Shown in pieces: positions 54,184 to 64,000 of a stretch of 64,000 nucleotides of DNA. A program made the position numbers and the translations under genes. Within the stretch, counting starts at the first letter, position 1. Each line of letters starts with the position of its first letter. Origin of the DNA: Eutreptiella sp. 'Long Island Sound 2002' (taxonomy: Eukaryota > Euglenozoa > Euglenophyceae > Eutreptiales > Eutreptiaceae); NCBI GenBank assembly GCA_964036045.1, contig OZ038378.1, forward strand, positions 58,875,408 to 58,939,407, written 5' to 3'. The notes beneath the pieces were generated by a model that was not told where the DNA came from, did no database searches, and was given only the letters and a program-made list of their open reading frames with translations.

Positions 54184-54930
54184 GCGCCCCGTAATCGCCT
54201 CCCTTCGCCCTTCAGACCATGCCTATGATGATGGACAGCCTAAGCCGATGCATGACCGCCGCTGCCTACCGGTACCTCTGTCTGCCCTCCTTCTCCCCAC
54301 TAATCTTCCCATTTCCACGTACAATTTCCTGCGGACCGTCCTGTCCTGCTGCCGCCCCCTTGCACCATGTACCCGTGCTACACAGGTTGTATTTGAGGGT
54401 TTCACCACAGTGTACGCCTTGCATCTCCTTCATAAAAGGGCCGTTGTCATATCCCTTCTGCTCCACGTCGCCAGGGCCCTGCTACAGGCCCACTCACCTC
54501 ATCTCCAAGTCGCTCCAGAGAGTCAACTCCAGATAATGTCAGGTCCAGCCACCAGGACGATGGTACCGTTACCTGCTTCGGCGCTCATGAGAGTTGTTAC
54601 ATCAGCGCCGGTTCCTCTGTGCATCATATGGTATCTGTATCGGGCTCTGCAACACCTGTACCTCCACCTAACGCTGTGCGCCTTCAGCCTGTGCGTCTCG
54701 ACATCCCCCCCCCTTCCCTCAGCTCCAGCCCCATCGTGGCCTTCGTGCCCCGTGTCCACACGGCCGAAGCCGCCTGGGTCTACAACTGCCCCGCCCATCC
54801 AGCAGACGACCACTTCAGGTCTCACATCAGCGGCGCCCGCTTCGTCTAATGACACACAGCCCACCATGCCCACCCACAACCCCCCTCTGCCCCCCGACTC
54901 CACCACAGCGCGCCCGCAGACATACCCCAT
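54184..54930 (+). pseudogene. Second LINE, linker between the upstream protein and the endonuclease
   Basis: The frame of the endonuclease is open from 54161 but its product here (Leu/Pro/Cys-rich, then Pro/Ser/Thr-rich at 54700-54920) looks like linker or shifted coding. Proline-rich text just before the endonuclease (TTTSGLTSAAPASSND, PTMPTHNPPLPPDSTTARPQ) is plausible as a natural hinge. Confidence 0.35.
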
Positions 54931-55717
54931 GCTCACATTCAGCTCACTCAATGTCGGGGGAGTGGAAATCACGCCTAATAGACTGTGCCACCTTCTCCGT
55001 AGATGTCAGCACCTCCCGCACATTCTTTCCCTTTAGGAGTATAGCCCCAGCTCGCTTTCCACTGCACGAGACCACGAGAGTATTGCCCGCTACTGGGGAT
55101 ACCACCTTCTGATGAGCTCCCCCTCCTCCAAGGAGGGAGTGGCCCTGCTGGTACACACGTCTGTAGCACCCACCGCCCCTGCCATGAAAGTACACAGCCC
55201 AGGCAGGCTGATCTCTGTACAGCTCCCGCTGCTAAGTGACCCCCTCCTGCCTGAAGTCCTTGTATGGTTATTCTACGGTCCCAACAGCTCCAAGGAGCGC
55301 CCTCTGTGCGAAAAGGCCCTTGCGCCAGTCCTGCAAACCTGCTGGATAATTTTGGAAGACTATAATGGAGTCACGTTGGATACTGACACCACAGCTGTAC
55401 AGTCTAACCTGTGGCCGTGGCTCATTGCACGTGATTGCTCTGGATCCATGGTCGACCTGGTGAGGCCAGAATGTACATCCACAACCTACGGCCGGGTTCG
55501 TCCCTACGGTGGCACCAAGAGCTACCGGGTCCGAGCGTACAGTTCTCGGCTCTTCACCTCACTCTTCAGGGTATTGAAGCGGTACCCAGAACCCGTGGCC
55601 CATGGCCTGGAGGCTCGGAAGCCGTCACACCCGCACGGACGCTGTCAACACAGTCCGTCAGCGGAAAGTCCCATTTCTCTGATCCGCGGGATCCAGAATC
55701 CGAGCCCTAACCATTAA
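54931..55717 (+). pseudogene. Second LINE, EEP endonuclease domain; LINE ends here without RT
   Basis: The frame reads MLTFSSLNVGG (conserved Asn), then HILSL, TAG at 55036-55038, EYSPSSL: the catalytic Glu is kept but the Gln before it is a stop. Further blocks are YWGYHLLMSSPSSKEGVALL, LISVQLPLL, ILEDYNGVTLDTDT (in place of GDFN, Asp and Asn kept), and SGSMVDLVR...YGRVRPYGG. The frame stops at 55717, before the SDHxP motif and with no reverse transcriptase after it. Loss of the 3' part is unusual for LINEs, which normally lose their 5' ends, so a later deletion or replacement is likely. Confidence 0.75.
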
Positions 55718-58680
55718 ATCGATGTGGAATTACCATAATTTCACTTTCGTGATCGAATTTCGGTTAGAAATAGGTGAAATACCCGATATCTAACGCGATT
55801 TCTAATTGCCGTGAAATCGCAGCCTGTTGTTGCCTGTTCTCGCGTTTGTGTCGCCTCTCCCCCGCGAGTTTTGCGAGGGACTTTTCTCCTGCACCTTTGA
55901 GGTTGTAAGGGAAGTCCAGGGCTGGGGCCGGAGGGTTTTCAAATGTACTTTCATCTGGTGTGATCACCAGATATCTTCGACGTGGCATCTGCGAGAAAAT
56001 CAGCGCACAAGGTTTTCCGTCGATTGCTCGGACTCATGGATCTCAGGGACAATGAGTTCGGACGGTACCCCACATCTCCCCCCTATGCCTTTTGTCCATG
56101 CCCCCTTCACGTGGGCATTAGGGATGTTTTAGGCAGCATGTGGATGTTGTTAACCCAAGTTGTTTGCGTGCGCAAACGCTAACTTCGTGTGCTTGTGAGC
56201 ATGCACGTAAATCGCTGAACAGAATGCTCAGAAGACCAGGCTATTTTCGTTCTTTTAGCCAACTCAACGATGGCTCCACGCAATTCAATGCGTACCAAAA
56301 CCCGCTTTTTGTGAGAGGGCAAAGTTTGATTGAAAATTTGGCCAAAATGGCCAATCCCCCGAGGCCCGTACTCGAAGCAAATGGGGAGTGACCCTTCAAT
56401 CAAAACAATATGTACAGTAGAGACCAGGAATGACATCTTGGATGGCTTGGTTGGTTTTTGCAACCTTGCCTTATATTTTATATAGCGTCGCCTTGTGAGC
56501 AGGCGTGCCATACTGCCTCTTTGCACACGCGCTCATATGCAAACGCTAATGACATTGGTGGGCGAGGACAATCCAGCCATAGTGGGCATATTTGAGAGCA
56601 CTTACTATCGGCCTACTCCAAAAATGTTTGCTCATATTTTTGTTCCTCAATGACCCATAGATATATGCATGCCAATATCGCCGATATATGCACTTTTCCC
56701 CATAAATGGTGTGCTTCAAGGATTGAGGTGTTAAAAATGTTTCCATAACGCTTTGAACCCACGATTTTGTCGCAATAGGGAAGCAAAGCTTCGGTTTGCA
56801 TCCATCCAAAAGCCCAAGGCCTATCTTCCTTGTGATACGGAGATACGATGTTTCGAGTGACCACTTTTGGGTGCATTTTGGCCGTTTTGCCGCAAAAGGC
56901 CACATACCCCGTCTCCCCCTTAATGTTCGGCCCCAGGTTGCGTGCGCCACCTGACCAAGGGTAAGGGCGATTCGGAGAGGGAACATAAACCCGCATCGAA
57001 TGGGGTGTGTCCCCATATGACCTCTCCTCGTAAAGGGAGAGTTGTGGGTCACCCAATTTGGGGTATGTTGCCATTCTGCCCCATTTGCATGTCATTTTCC
57101 CTCCAAGGGGGAAAAGAGCTAAAGGCGACTACGGGGGTTGGCAAGTGTCAAATGGTGGGACCTAAGTCCCATGTGTCCATAGCATCTTTGGTTGGAAGGA
57201 TCCTCGCTGTGGTCATGGAGATATGGAATCATGAGTGCGGGCCGTTTTGGAGAAATTTTGCTGTTTTTGCCATGGTATGCCATTTTGGAACTGCCATATC
57301 TCAATGGAGCAAGAAACCTGGCAAAAGATAAAGGGCAATTATTGTAGCAGATGACCAAGGGTTGAACGCGATTGAGTTTCCTATTTGCTCCTCAGGCTCA
57401 TCAGGAGTTATGCAACTTTTGGTGTGATCCATGAATCCCCCTTTTGCACCGCACACTGCTTTCTGCCCCATTCGCGTGACCGTCCCCTAGGTGAGCAGTA
57501 AGCAGCCAGTGTGACAATAAGCCAAATCCCAAGGCATGGGACCAGAGAAGAAATCAAGGGCCGTGAATCAAGGCTTGGCGCGGCAAGATCGCCAAGGTTT
57601 TCCACCCAGGACGGTCCGCCAAGACGGCCAATTTTGCCATTTTGGCATTCGTGGACCCCGTTTGGATCCTCACCACGCCGAGGCCCATTGAGATCCTTGG
57701 GAAACAAGTACATGTGAGTCTCTGCTGGACTCCCAGTTGATAACATATGGAACGGCAAATCTGATCTCCAAGCTGGTGTGGGGATACACCATTGGGGATA
57801 CCCTCAATTTTGGCTCATTTTGAGCAGCCAAAATGACCCCCTTTTGAGACCCCAATTTCAGCCCCCCCTGTGGTCCATTGGCGGCCCCATATCACTCTGT
57901 CCATGAGAAGCCCGGACCCAATTTGAGGTTGTGCACGTAGATGGAGGTCTGAGGTTCTGCCTCCTATCCTCTGAGCCATTAACCTTGCCCTGGCCAGGCG
58001 AGCCACCCGTGGGAATGACTACAATTTAGATAATTTCGGCATCATGACCCCACATGGCGAACCCGTGGCACCCTAATGCCAGGCCTCAGAAGGAACCAGG
58101 GTTGGGTGAGGGCTCCAACAAATTCGTACTTGAAGGGCATAGGGTCAGTTGCCTCCTCCCTACCTCTGGCTGGTCCGAACGAGGGGTCAATCTTAGAGTT
58201 TTTCGAGCTAATATCAGTTTTGGCTGAAACAGCCCATTTTCAGCTATCAACTCCTAGGGGATAATGGCGGGGCCCCTCGTCTGCGTCAGAGGGAGTTGGG
58301 ACCTGACGTTAACAGAGCATGGGGACCTTCTGTCAGTTGGCCTTGGAGCCCCTTGGTTTCGGGGATAGCGCCTGTGGCTGGGCGGGACACACCCCCCTAT
58401 TGGCAGGGTTTCAGGGTCGGGATTGAGCAGGGTATGGGTTGTGTTTCAGCCCCTGCCCTTGCCAGCCACTGAGAGGGTCGAGCCTGAGATTGGGATATGA
58501 GTTGGGACTGTGTGCCTATTGTCCTTTGATGCCCTTACCTCAGTCCAGTCTTAACCCCATGTGTACATATCCTGATGTGTTGCTCCACATACTTTCGTAT
58601 CCTTATTTCAGAGTGGCAAGGATCCTGAAACGCTTTGTCACATGACATGAGCATGAGGACGCCCCTGTGAGTGCAGTGCT
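55718..58680. other. Unrecognised sequence, about 3 kb
   Basis: The first 110 bp (55735-55830) contain GGTTAGAAATAGGTGAAAT and GATTTCTAATTGCCGTGAAAT, a short imperfect repeat with partial inversion. A frame at 55982-56182 (RRLLGLMDLRDNEFG, CPCPLHVG) looks exon-like, with an upstream acceptor-like tract, but matches nothing I know. The remainder (56.2-58.6 kb) has overlapping frames on both strands without motifs. On the minus strand near 57990-57950, TGGCTCAGAGGATAGGAGGC resembles a tRNA A box, but no B box follows. Confidence 0.4.
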
Positions 58681-59486
58681 TTGCCTGCCTGCTTGCTTGT
58701 GCGTGTCCACCGCAGCGTCCCGTGGCCAAGGCCCCGGAGGGAACACATCAAAAGCGTTTCACCGCCGCGGGATTACCCATCCCTCGCGTGCCACTCGGGG
58801 CCGCCTGAACTCCGAGTACCACGAGCTTCGCAGCGCCGCCCAGAGCATCGCCCCGAGCATCAGCAGCAGCGCCGAGTCCGTGAAGGAAGTGTAGCGACCA
58901 GAATTCCGCCGTCAGCGAGTTCCTTCGGCCGACCCGTACCGGCCACGCTCCCAGCTGCATCACCCACCTCCACAACCACAATCGGGCGTCTGGCCCCAAG
59001 CCCTGTAGAGAGAGTGGACCGCAGCAACCGCTTCAACAGCCACACCCAGGACTAGTCCATTGAGGGGACCAAGTGCCCACCGAGGACCTCAAGATCCACT
59101 GCGGCACCCGCTCCCATGGTGAACTGGCAAGAGGCGGGGAAGACATGGCCGCAACCCCACCCCCATGCTGTGTACCTGCTGCGTGGGTTGGTGTGGGGTC
59201 AACACTACCGCCACAGCAACCCCCAGTGCGAAGGCGGCATGCCCGGGAGCTTCGAGCTATGCGAGGATATGGGTGCTGACCGCCTGCAGGCAGTGGAAGA
59301 CTGGCTGCAGGCAGAAAGATACGCCTACCGCTTCCGCCACTAGCGCTGGAGGGTCTGGACCCGCCCGGACAGGCGCGGCAAAGGGCTGTGCCCCGACGGG
59401 TTTGAGGATGACGAGAACCCCAACGAGTACCCTTCGGGTGCTACAATCAACGTCTCCATATGGGACATGATCGAAAAGAAGGTTTG
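58681..59486 (+). pseudogene. Broken reading frame of unknown function, cut by family G copy 3
   Basis: One frame gives protein-like text with two in-frame stops (about 59053 and 59341): an Arg/Pro/Ser-rich part, then MVNWQEAGKTWPQPHPHAVY, LLRGLVWGQHYRHSNPQCEG, GADRLQAVEDWLQAERYAYR, PDGFEDDENPNEYPSGATIN, VSIWDMIEKK. It ends exactly where the family G tail begins, so coding was interrupted by that insertion. The family is not recognised; a retroelement gag or a host gene are both possible. Confidence 0.45.
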
Positions 59487-60430
59487 AGGTTTGAGGTTTG
59501 ATTTTGCGGGTACTAGACGCCTTTCGGCCCCGGGGAGCCACTTGGTCGGGCCAGGTGATATCCTCCCCACCGGCTCCTAGATGGGGGCCCTGCAAGACAC
59601 ACCTCCTGCCTGGTGGCGGAGTCCCCCGGGTTCACAGGGCTCGGAGCCCCGTCCCTCCCCGGCTTCCCCGTTTCGCCACTCCCCGGTCAGTGCATCAATT
59701 CGCAGTCGTGGCTGCAGGCGCTTACCCACCGTGTCGCCCCCCTAATGCGTGGTCGCCCGGGGCGCCGGCGCCGCCGGGCACGTGCTACTGGCTTGTCGCC
59801 AGTGGGACCCCCTTGGGCTGGCGCGGAGGCTGCCTAGCCTAGGGGTTGGGGCGTGGCGCAGTGCGCCACTACTGCCTTGGCGGGTGCAGTGCCCCGTCCG
59901 TGTGTGCGCGGCGCTCGCGGCCGGTTCGGGGGGCTCGGGCCGGTACCTGTTGTTGTGTCTCTCCCGTTTCCCCCTTCCCGCCCCGCGTGTTCCGCGCTGC
60001 GTGTGGCGGGCCGTCCCGTCCGGGTGTCCCTTATCCTCGCTCGCTGGTACGCCATTCCACGCGGTCTGTGCGTTCCGCCAGCTCAGTCCGGTTGCCTTTC
60101 TGGTAGTCCCCGCGTGCCCTTTGCGTGTGTGGGCGCTCGCGCTCCCGCGGCGTCCGCTCCCCCCCCCTGGGAGGTGTGGCGTGCGCACCTCGCGCGGTCC
60201 CGGCACTGGTAGGGCCCTTCCACGTGGTCTGTGCCCCTCCGCGTGTCCTGCTCTGGTCTCTTGCTCCGTCCCGTGTGCCCCGGGGGGGCGGTCCGGTCCC
60301 CGATCCCCCCTACCTGGCTTGGGGCTGTGCGCCCCCCGTGGGGCGGGTCCGTGGTGTATGCCCTGTGGGGGCGGCGTGCCGCGGGGTTGGCGGGGGGCCG
60401 TCCGCGGGGGGCTGGCCTGCTAACCTTCTG
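59487..60430 (-). mobile_element. GC-rich repeat family G, copy 3, tail-proximal domain
   Basis: It starts with heptamer units TTTGAGG, then TTTGATTTTG and GGGTACTAGACGCC, as in copy 1. The next ~850 bp match copies 1 and 2, including CACCTCCTGCCTGGTGGCGG, CAGTGCATCAATT-type text and GGTCTGTGCGTTCCGC. It then passes into the 415-bp satellite. The far end of this copy lies beyond the window. Confidence 0.78.
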
Positions 60431-63400
60431 AGGGGCGTCTGGTGTCAGGCGCTGTCCCTCCCCCGGCCGCCTGTCCTCTGGAGCGGGCAGCCAGGGTTCC
60501 GCGAACCGTGTGTCCCGGCTGTGGTCGGTGCGGGCGTGGGGACCCAGCAACGGCCCCACAGCGTGCGCCCTTGCGGGCTGGCATTGCTCGCTGTTGGGGT
60601 GGCGGGAGGGCGTCCCTAGGGTGGGTGCCTTCCACCATTGTGAGGGGCATCTGGTGTCAGGCGGTGTCCCTCCCCCGCCCGCCCGTCCTCTGGAGCGGAT
60701 AGCCGGGGTTCCGCGACCCGTGTGTCCCGGGTGCGGTCGATGCGGGTGTGGGGACCCAGCACCGGCCCCACAGCGTGCGCCCTTGCGGCGTTGCTCGCTG
60801 TGGGGGTGGCGGAAGGGCGTCCCCGGGGGGGGTGCCTTCCACCATTTCGAGGGGCGTCTGAGGTCAGGCGCTGTCCCTCCCCCGACTGCCCGCCCACTGG
60901 GCGGGCTGTTGGGGTCCGCCACCAACATGCTGTGGGCGCGGGTGTGTGGGTGGGGGGGCCCAACACTGTCCCCTTGGCCTGCATGCCCTGTGGGGGCTGC
61001 GTGCCGCGGGGGTGTCGGGGGGCCGTCCCCAGAGGGGGTGGCCTGCCACCGTTGTGAGGGGCGTCTGGTGTCAGGCGCTGTTGCTCCGAGGGCCGCCCGT
61101 CCTCTGGAGCGGGCAGCCAGGGTTCCGCGACCCGTGTGTCCCGGGTGCGGTCGATGCGGGCGTGGGGACCCAGCACCGGCTCCACAGGGTGCGCCCTTGC
61201 GGGCCAACGTTGCTCGCTGTGGAGGTGGCGGAGGGGCGTCCCCGGGGGGGTGCCTTCCACCATTCTGAGGGGCGTCTGAGGTCAGGCGCTTTCCCTCCCC
61301 CGACTGCCCATTCACTGGGCGGGCTGTTGGGGTCCGCCACCCATGTGCTGTGGGCGCGGGTGTGTGGGTGTGGGGGCCCATCACTGTCCCCTTGGCCTGC
61401 ATGCACTGTGGGGGCTGCGTGCCGCGGGGTTGGCGGGGGGCCGTCCCCGGGGGGCTGGCCTGCCACCGTTGTGAGGGGCGTCTGGTGTCAGGCGCTGTCA
61501 TCCCGGCCGCCCGTCCTCTGGAGCGGACAGCCAGGGTTTCGCGACCCGTGGGTCCCCGGTGCGGTCGGTGCGGGCGTGGGGACCCAGCACCGGCCCCACA
61601 GCGTGCGCCCTTGTGGGCTGGCGTTGCTCGCTGTTGGGCTGGCGGAAAGGCGTCCCCGGGGGGGGTGCCTTCCAACCATTCCGAGGGGCGTCTGAGGTCA
61701 GGCGCTGTCCCTCCCCCGACTGCCCGCCCACTGGGCGGGCTGTTGGAGTCCGCCACCCACGTGCTGTGGGCACGGGTCTGTGGGTGTGGGGGCCCAACAC
61801 TGTCCCCTTGGCCTGCATGCCCTGTGAGGGCTGCGTGCCGCGGGGCCGGTCGGGGGCCGTCCCCGGGGGGGGTGGCCTGCCACCGTTGTGAGGGGCGTGT
61901 GGTGTCAGACACTGTCCCTCCCCCGATCGCCCGTCCTCTGGAGCGGGCAGCCAGGGTTCTGCGACCCGTCTGTCCCAGGTGCGGTCGGTGCGGCCCTAGA
62001 GACCCAGCACCGGCCCCACGGCGCGCGCCCTTGCGGGCCGGCGTTGAGCGCCGTGAGGGTGGCGGAAGGGCGTCCCCGGGGGGGGTGCCTTCCACCATTG
62101 TGAGGGGCGTCCGAGGTCAGGTGCTTTCCCTCCTCTGACTGCCCCTCCACTGGGCGGGCTGTTGGGGTCCGCCACCCATGTGCTGCGGGCGCGGGTGTGT
62201 GGGTGTGGGGGCCCATCACTGTCCCCTTGGCCTGCATGCCCTGTGGGGGCTGCGTTCCGCGGGGGTGGTGGGGGGCCGTCCCCGGGGGGGGTGGCCTGCC
62301 ACCGTTGTGAGGGGCGTCTTGTGTCAGGCGCTGTCATCCCGGCCGCCCGTCCACTGGAGCGGGCAGCCAGGGTTCCGCGACCCGTGGGTCCCCTGTGCGG
62401 TCGGTGCAGGCGTGGGGACCCAGCACCGGCCCCACAGCGTGCGCCCTTGCAGGCCGGCGTTGCTCCCTGTGGGGGTGGCGGAAGGGCGTCCCCGGGGGGG
62501 GTGCCTTCCACCATTGTGAGGGGCGTCTGAGGTCAGGCGCTGTCCCTCCCCCGACTGCCCGCCCACTGGGCGGGCTGTTGGGGTCCGCCACCCACGTGCT
62601 GTGGGCGCGGGTGTGTGGGTGTGGGGGCCCAACACTGTCCCCTTGGCCTGCATGCCCTGTGGGGGCTGCGTGCCGCGGGGGTGTTGGGGGGAAGTCCCCG
62701 GGGGGGGTGGCCTGCCACCGTTGTGAGGGGCGTCTGGTGTCAGGCGCTGTCCCTCCCCCGGCCGCCCGTCCTCTGGAGCGGGCAGCCAGGGTTCCACGAC
62801 CCGTGTGACCCGGGTGCGGTCGATGCGGGCGTGGGGACCCAGCACCGGCCCCACAGCGTGTGCCTTTGCGGCGTTGCTCGCTGTGGGGGTGGCGGAAGGG
62901 CGTCCCCGGCGGGGCTGCCTTCCACCATTGTGAGGGGCGTCTGAGGTCAGGCGCTTTCCCTCTCCCGACTGCCCGTCCACTGGGCGGGCTGTTGGGGTCC
63001 GCCACCCATGTGCTGTGGGCGCGGGTCTGTGGGTGTGGGGGCCCATCACTGTCCCCTTGGCCTGCATGCCCTGTGGGGGCTGCGTGCCGCGGGGGTGGTG
63101 GGGGGCCGTCCCCGGGGGGGTGGCCAGCCACCGTTGTGAGGGGCGTCTGGTGTCAGGCGCTGTCATCCCGGCCGCCCGTCCTCTGGAGCGGGCGGCCAGG
63201 GTTCCGCGACCCTGGGTCCCCTGTGCGGTCGGTGCAGGCGTGGGGACCCAGCACCGGCCCCACAGCGTGCGCCCTTGCGGGCCGGCGTCGCTCGCTGTGG
63301 GGGTGGCGGAAGAACCTCCCCGGGGGGGGTTCCCTCCACCATTGTGAGGGGCGTCTGAGGTCAGGCGCTGTCCCTCCCCCGACTGCCCGCCCACTGGGCT

Positions 63401-64000
63401 GGCTGTTGGGGTCCGCCACCCACGTGCTGTGGCCACGGGTCTGTGGGTGTGGGGGCCCAACACTGTCCCCTTGGCCTGCATGCCCTGTGAGGGCTGCGTG
63501 CCGCGGGGCCGCTGGGGGGCCGTCCCCAGGGAGGGTGGCCTGCCACTGTTGTGAGGGGCGTCTGGTGTCAGCTGCTGTCCCTCCCCCGGCCGCCCGTCCT
63601 CTGGAGCGGGCAGCGAGGGTTCCGCGACCCGTCTGTCCGTGGTGCGGTCGGTGCGGCCCTAGGAACCGAGCACCGGCCCCACGGCGCGCGCCCTTGCGGG
63701 CCGGCGTTGCGCGCCGTGAGGGTGGCGGTAGGGCGTCCCCGGAGTGGGTGCCGTCCGCCGTTGTGAGGGGCGTGTGGGGTCAGGCGCTTCCCCTCCCCCG
63801 GCTGCCCGCCCTTTGGGCGGGCTGCCAGGGCTCGCTGGCCAGGTGCTGTGGGCGCGGGTGTCGGTGTGTGCCCCACTACCCACTGGCTGTGGGTGCGGGG
63901 GGTGCGGGCGGGGGGACCCGTCACCGACCCCACAGTGCGCGCTCTTGCGTGCTGTGGGGGCGGCATGAGGGTGCCCGGGGGGGGCGCCTCTTGCCTTGGT
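60431..64000. repeat. 415-bp satellite made of two ~207-bp half-units, at least eight copies
   Basis: GGGGCGTCTGGTGTCAGGCG recurs (with small changes) near 60431, 60641, 61057, 61475, 61893, 62310, 62726, 63140 and 63557, a spacing of 414-418 bp from the third on. Between them lies a related half-unit with GGGGCGTCTGAGGTCAGGCG. One half-unit carries CTCTGGAGCGGGCAGCCAGG, the other CACTGGGCGGGCTGTTGGGG. Long frames on both strands are repeat artefacts. The array continues past the window end. Confidence 0.9.

Noticed and set aside
56546-57095. Overlapping 160- and 168-codon minus-strand frames
   Set aside because: Two long frames in different phases over the same DNA, no motifs, and matching plus-strand frames; probably non-coding repeat DNA.
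57945-58015. A tRNA gene on the minus strand
   Set aside because: A good A-box-like TGGCTCAGAGGATAGGAGGC is present, but no B box or T-arm and no acceptor stem pairing; at most a SINE relic.
60083-63481. A 671-codon minus-strand frame and similar frames in the 415-bp satellite
   Set aside because: Repeat artefact; several phases are open and no motif is present.

Overview
This is a eukaryotic nuclear window, probably from an alga or other protist with a large, repeat-rich genome; the sequence does not fix the lineage. There are no operons or ribosome-binding sites, GT-AG introns can be read, and I found no host gene. Nearly everything is transposable elements, their remains, or tandem repeats. 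Copies are decayed, so most coding regions are listed as pseudogenes.

Layout: 1-4.46 kb is low-complexity DNA and a 65-bp minisatellite. 4.46-14.5 kb is mostly unrecognised sequence with two retroelement gag-like remnants (9.3-10.0 and 12.2-14.1 kb). 14.5-18.9 kb is a GC-rich element (family G, copy 1) between two ~1.1-kb direct repeats. 22.1-47.8 kb is one Ty3/gypsy-type retrotransposon on the minus strand (integrase at the low-coordinate end, RT and gag-like region at the high end), split by three insertions: an 8.9-kb LINE in the integrase (22640-31586, 15-bp target duplication), DNA transposon A (about 32254-38011) in the RNase H/integrase linker, and DNA transposon B (39278-42728) just after the RT core. 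Its RT region also carries an almost perfect 1654-bp tandem duplication. 47.5-51.8 kb is family G copy 2, between two 1012-bp direct repeats. 51.7-55.7 kb is a second LINE that keeps its N-terminal ORFs and endonuclease but has no RT. 55.7-58.7 kb is unrecognised. A broken reading frame at 58.7-59.5 kb runs into family G copy 3, which becomes a 415-bp satellite up to the window end.

Points of most interest: (1) the 8.9-kb LINE carries an AlkB-type 2-oxoglutarate/Fe(II) dioxygenase domain with all signature residues, in a long unbroken frame, although its endonuclease, RT and RNase H each show a catalytic lesion; (2) transposons A and B encode related DDE-like transposases (GDG ... GGD ... E..N) and carry, in their introns and at their ends, clusters of short palindromic words, with a different word in each element; (3) two GC-rich family G copies are flanked by kilobase-scale duplications of unrelated local DNA, as if insertion produced a ~1-kb target duplication.
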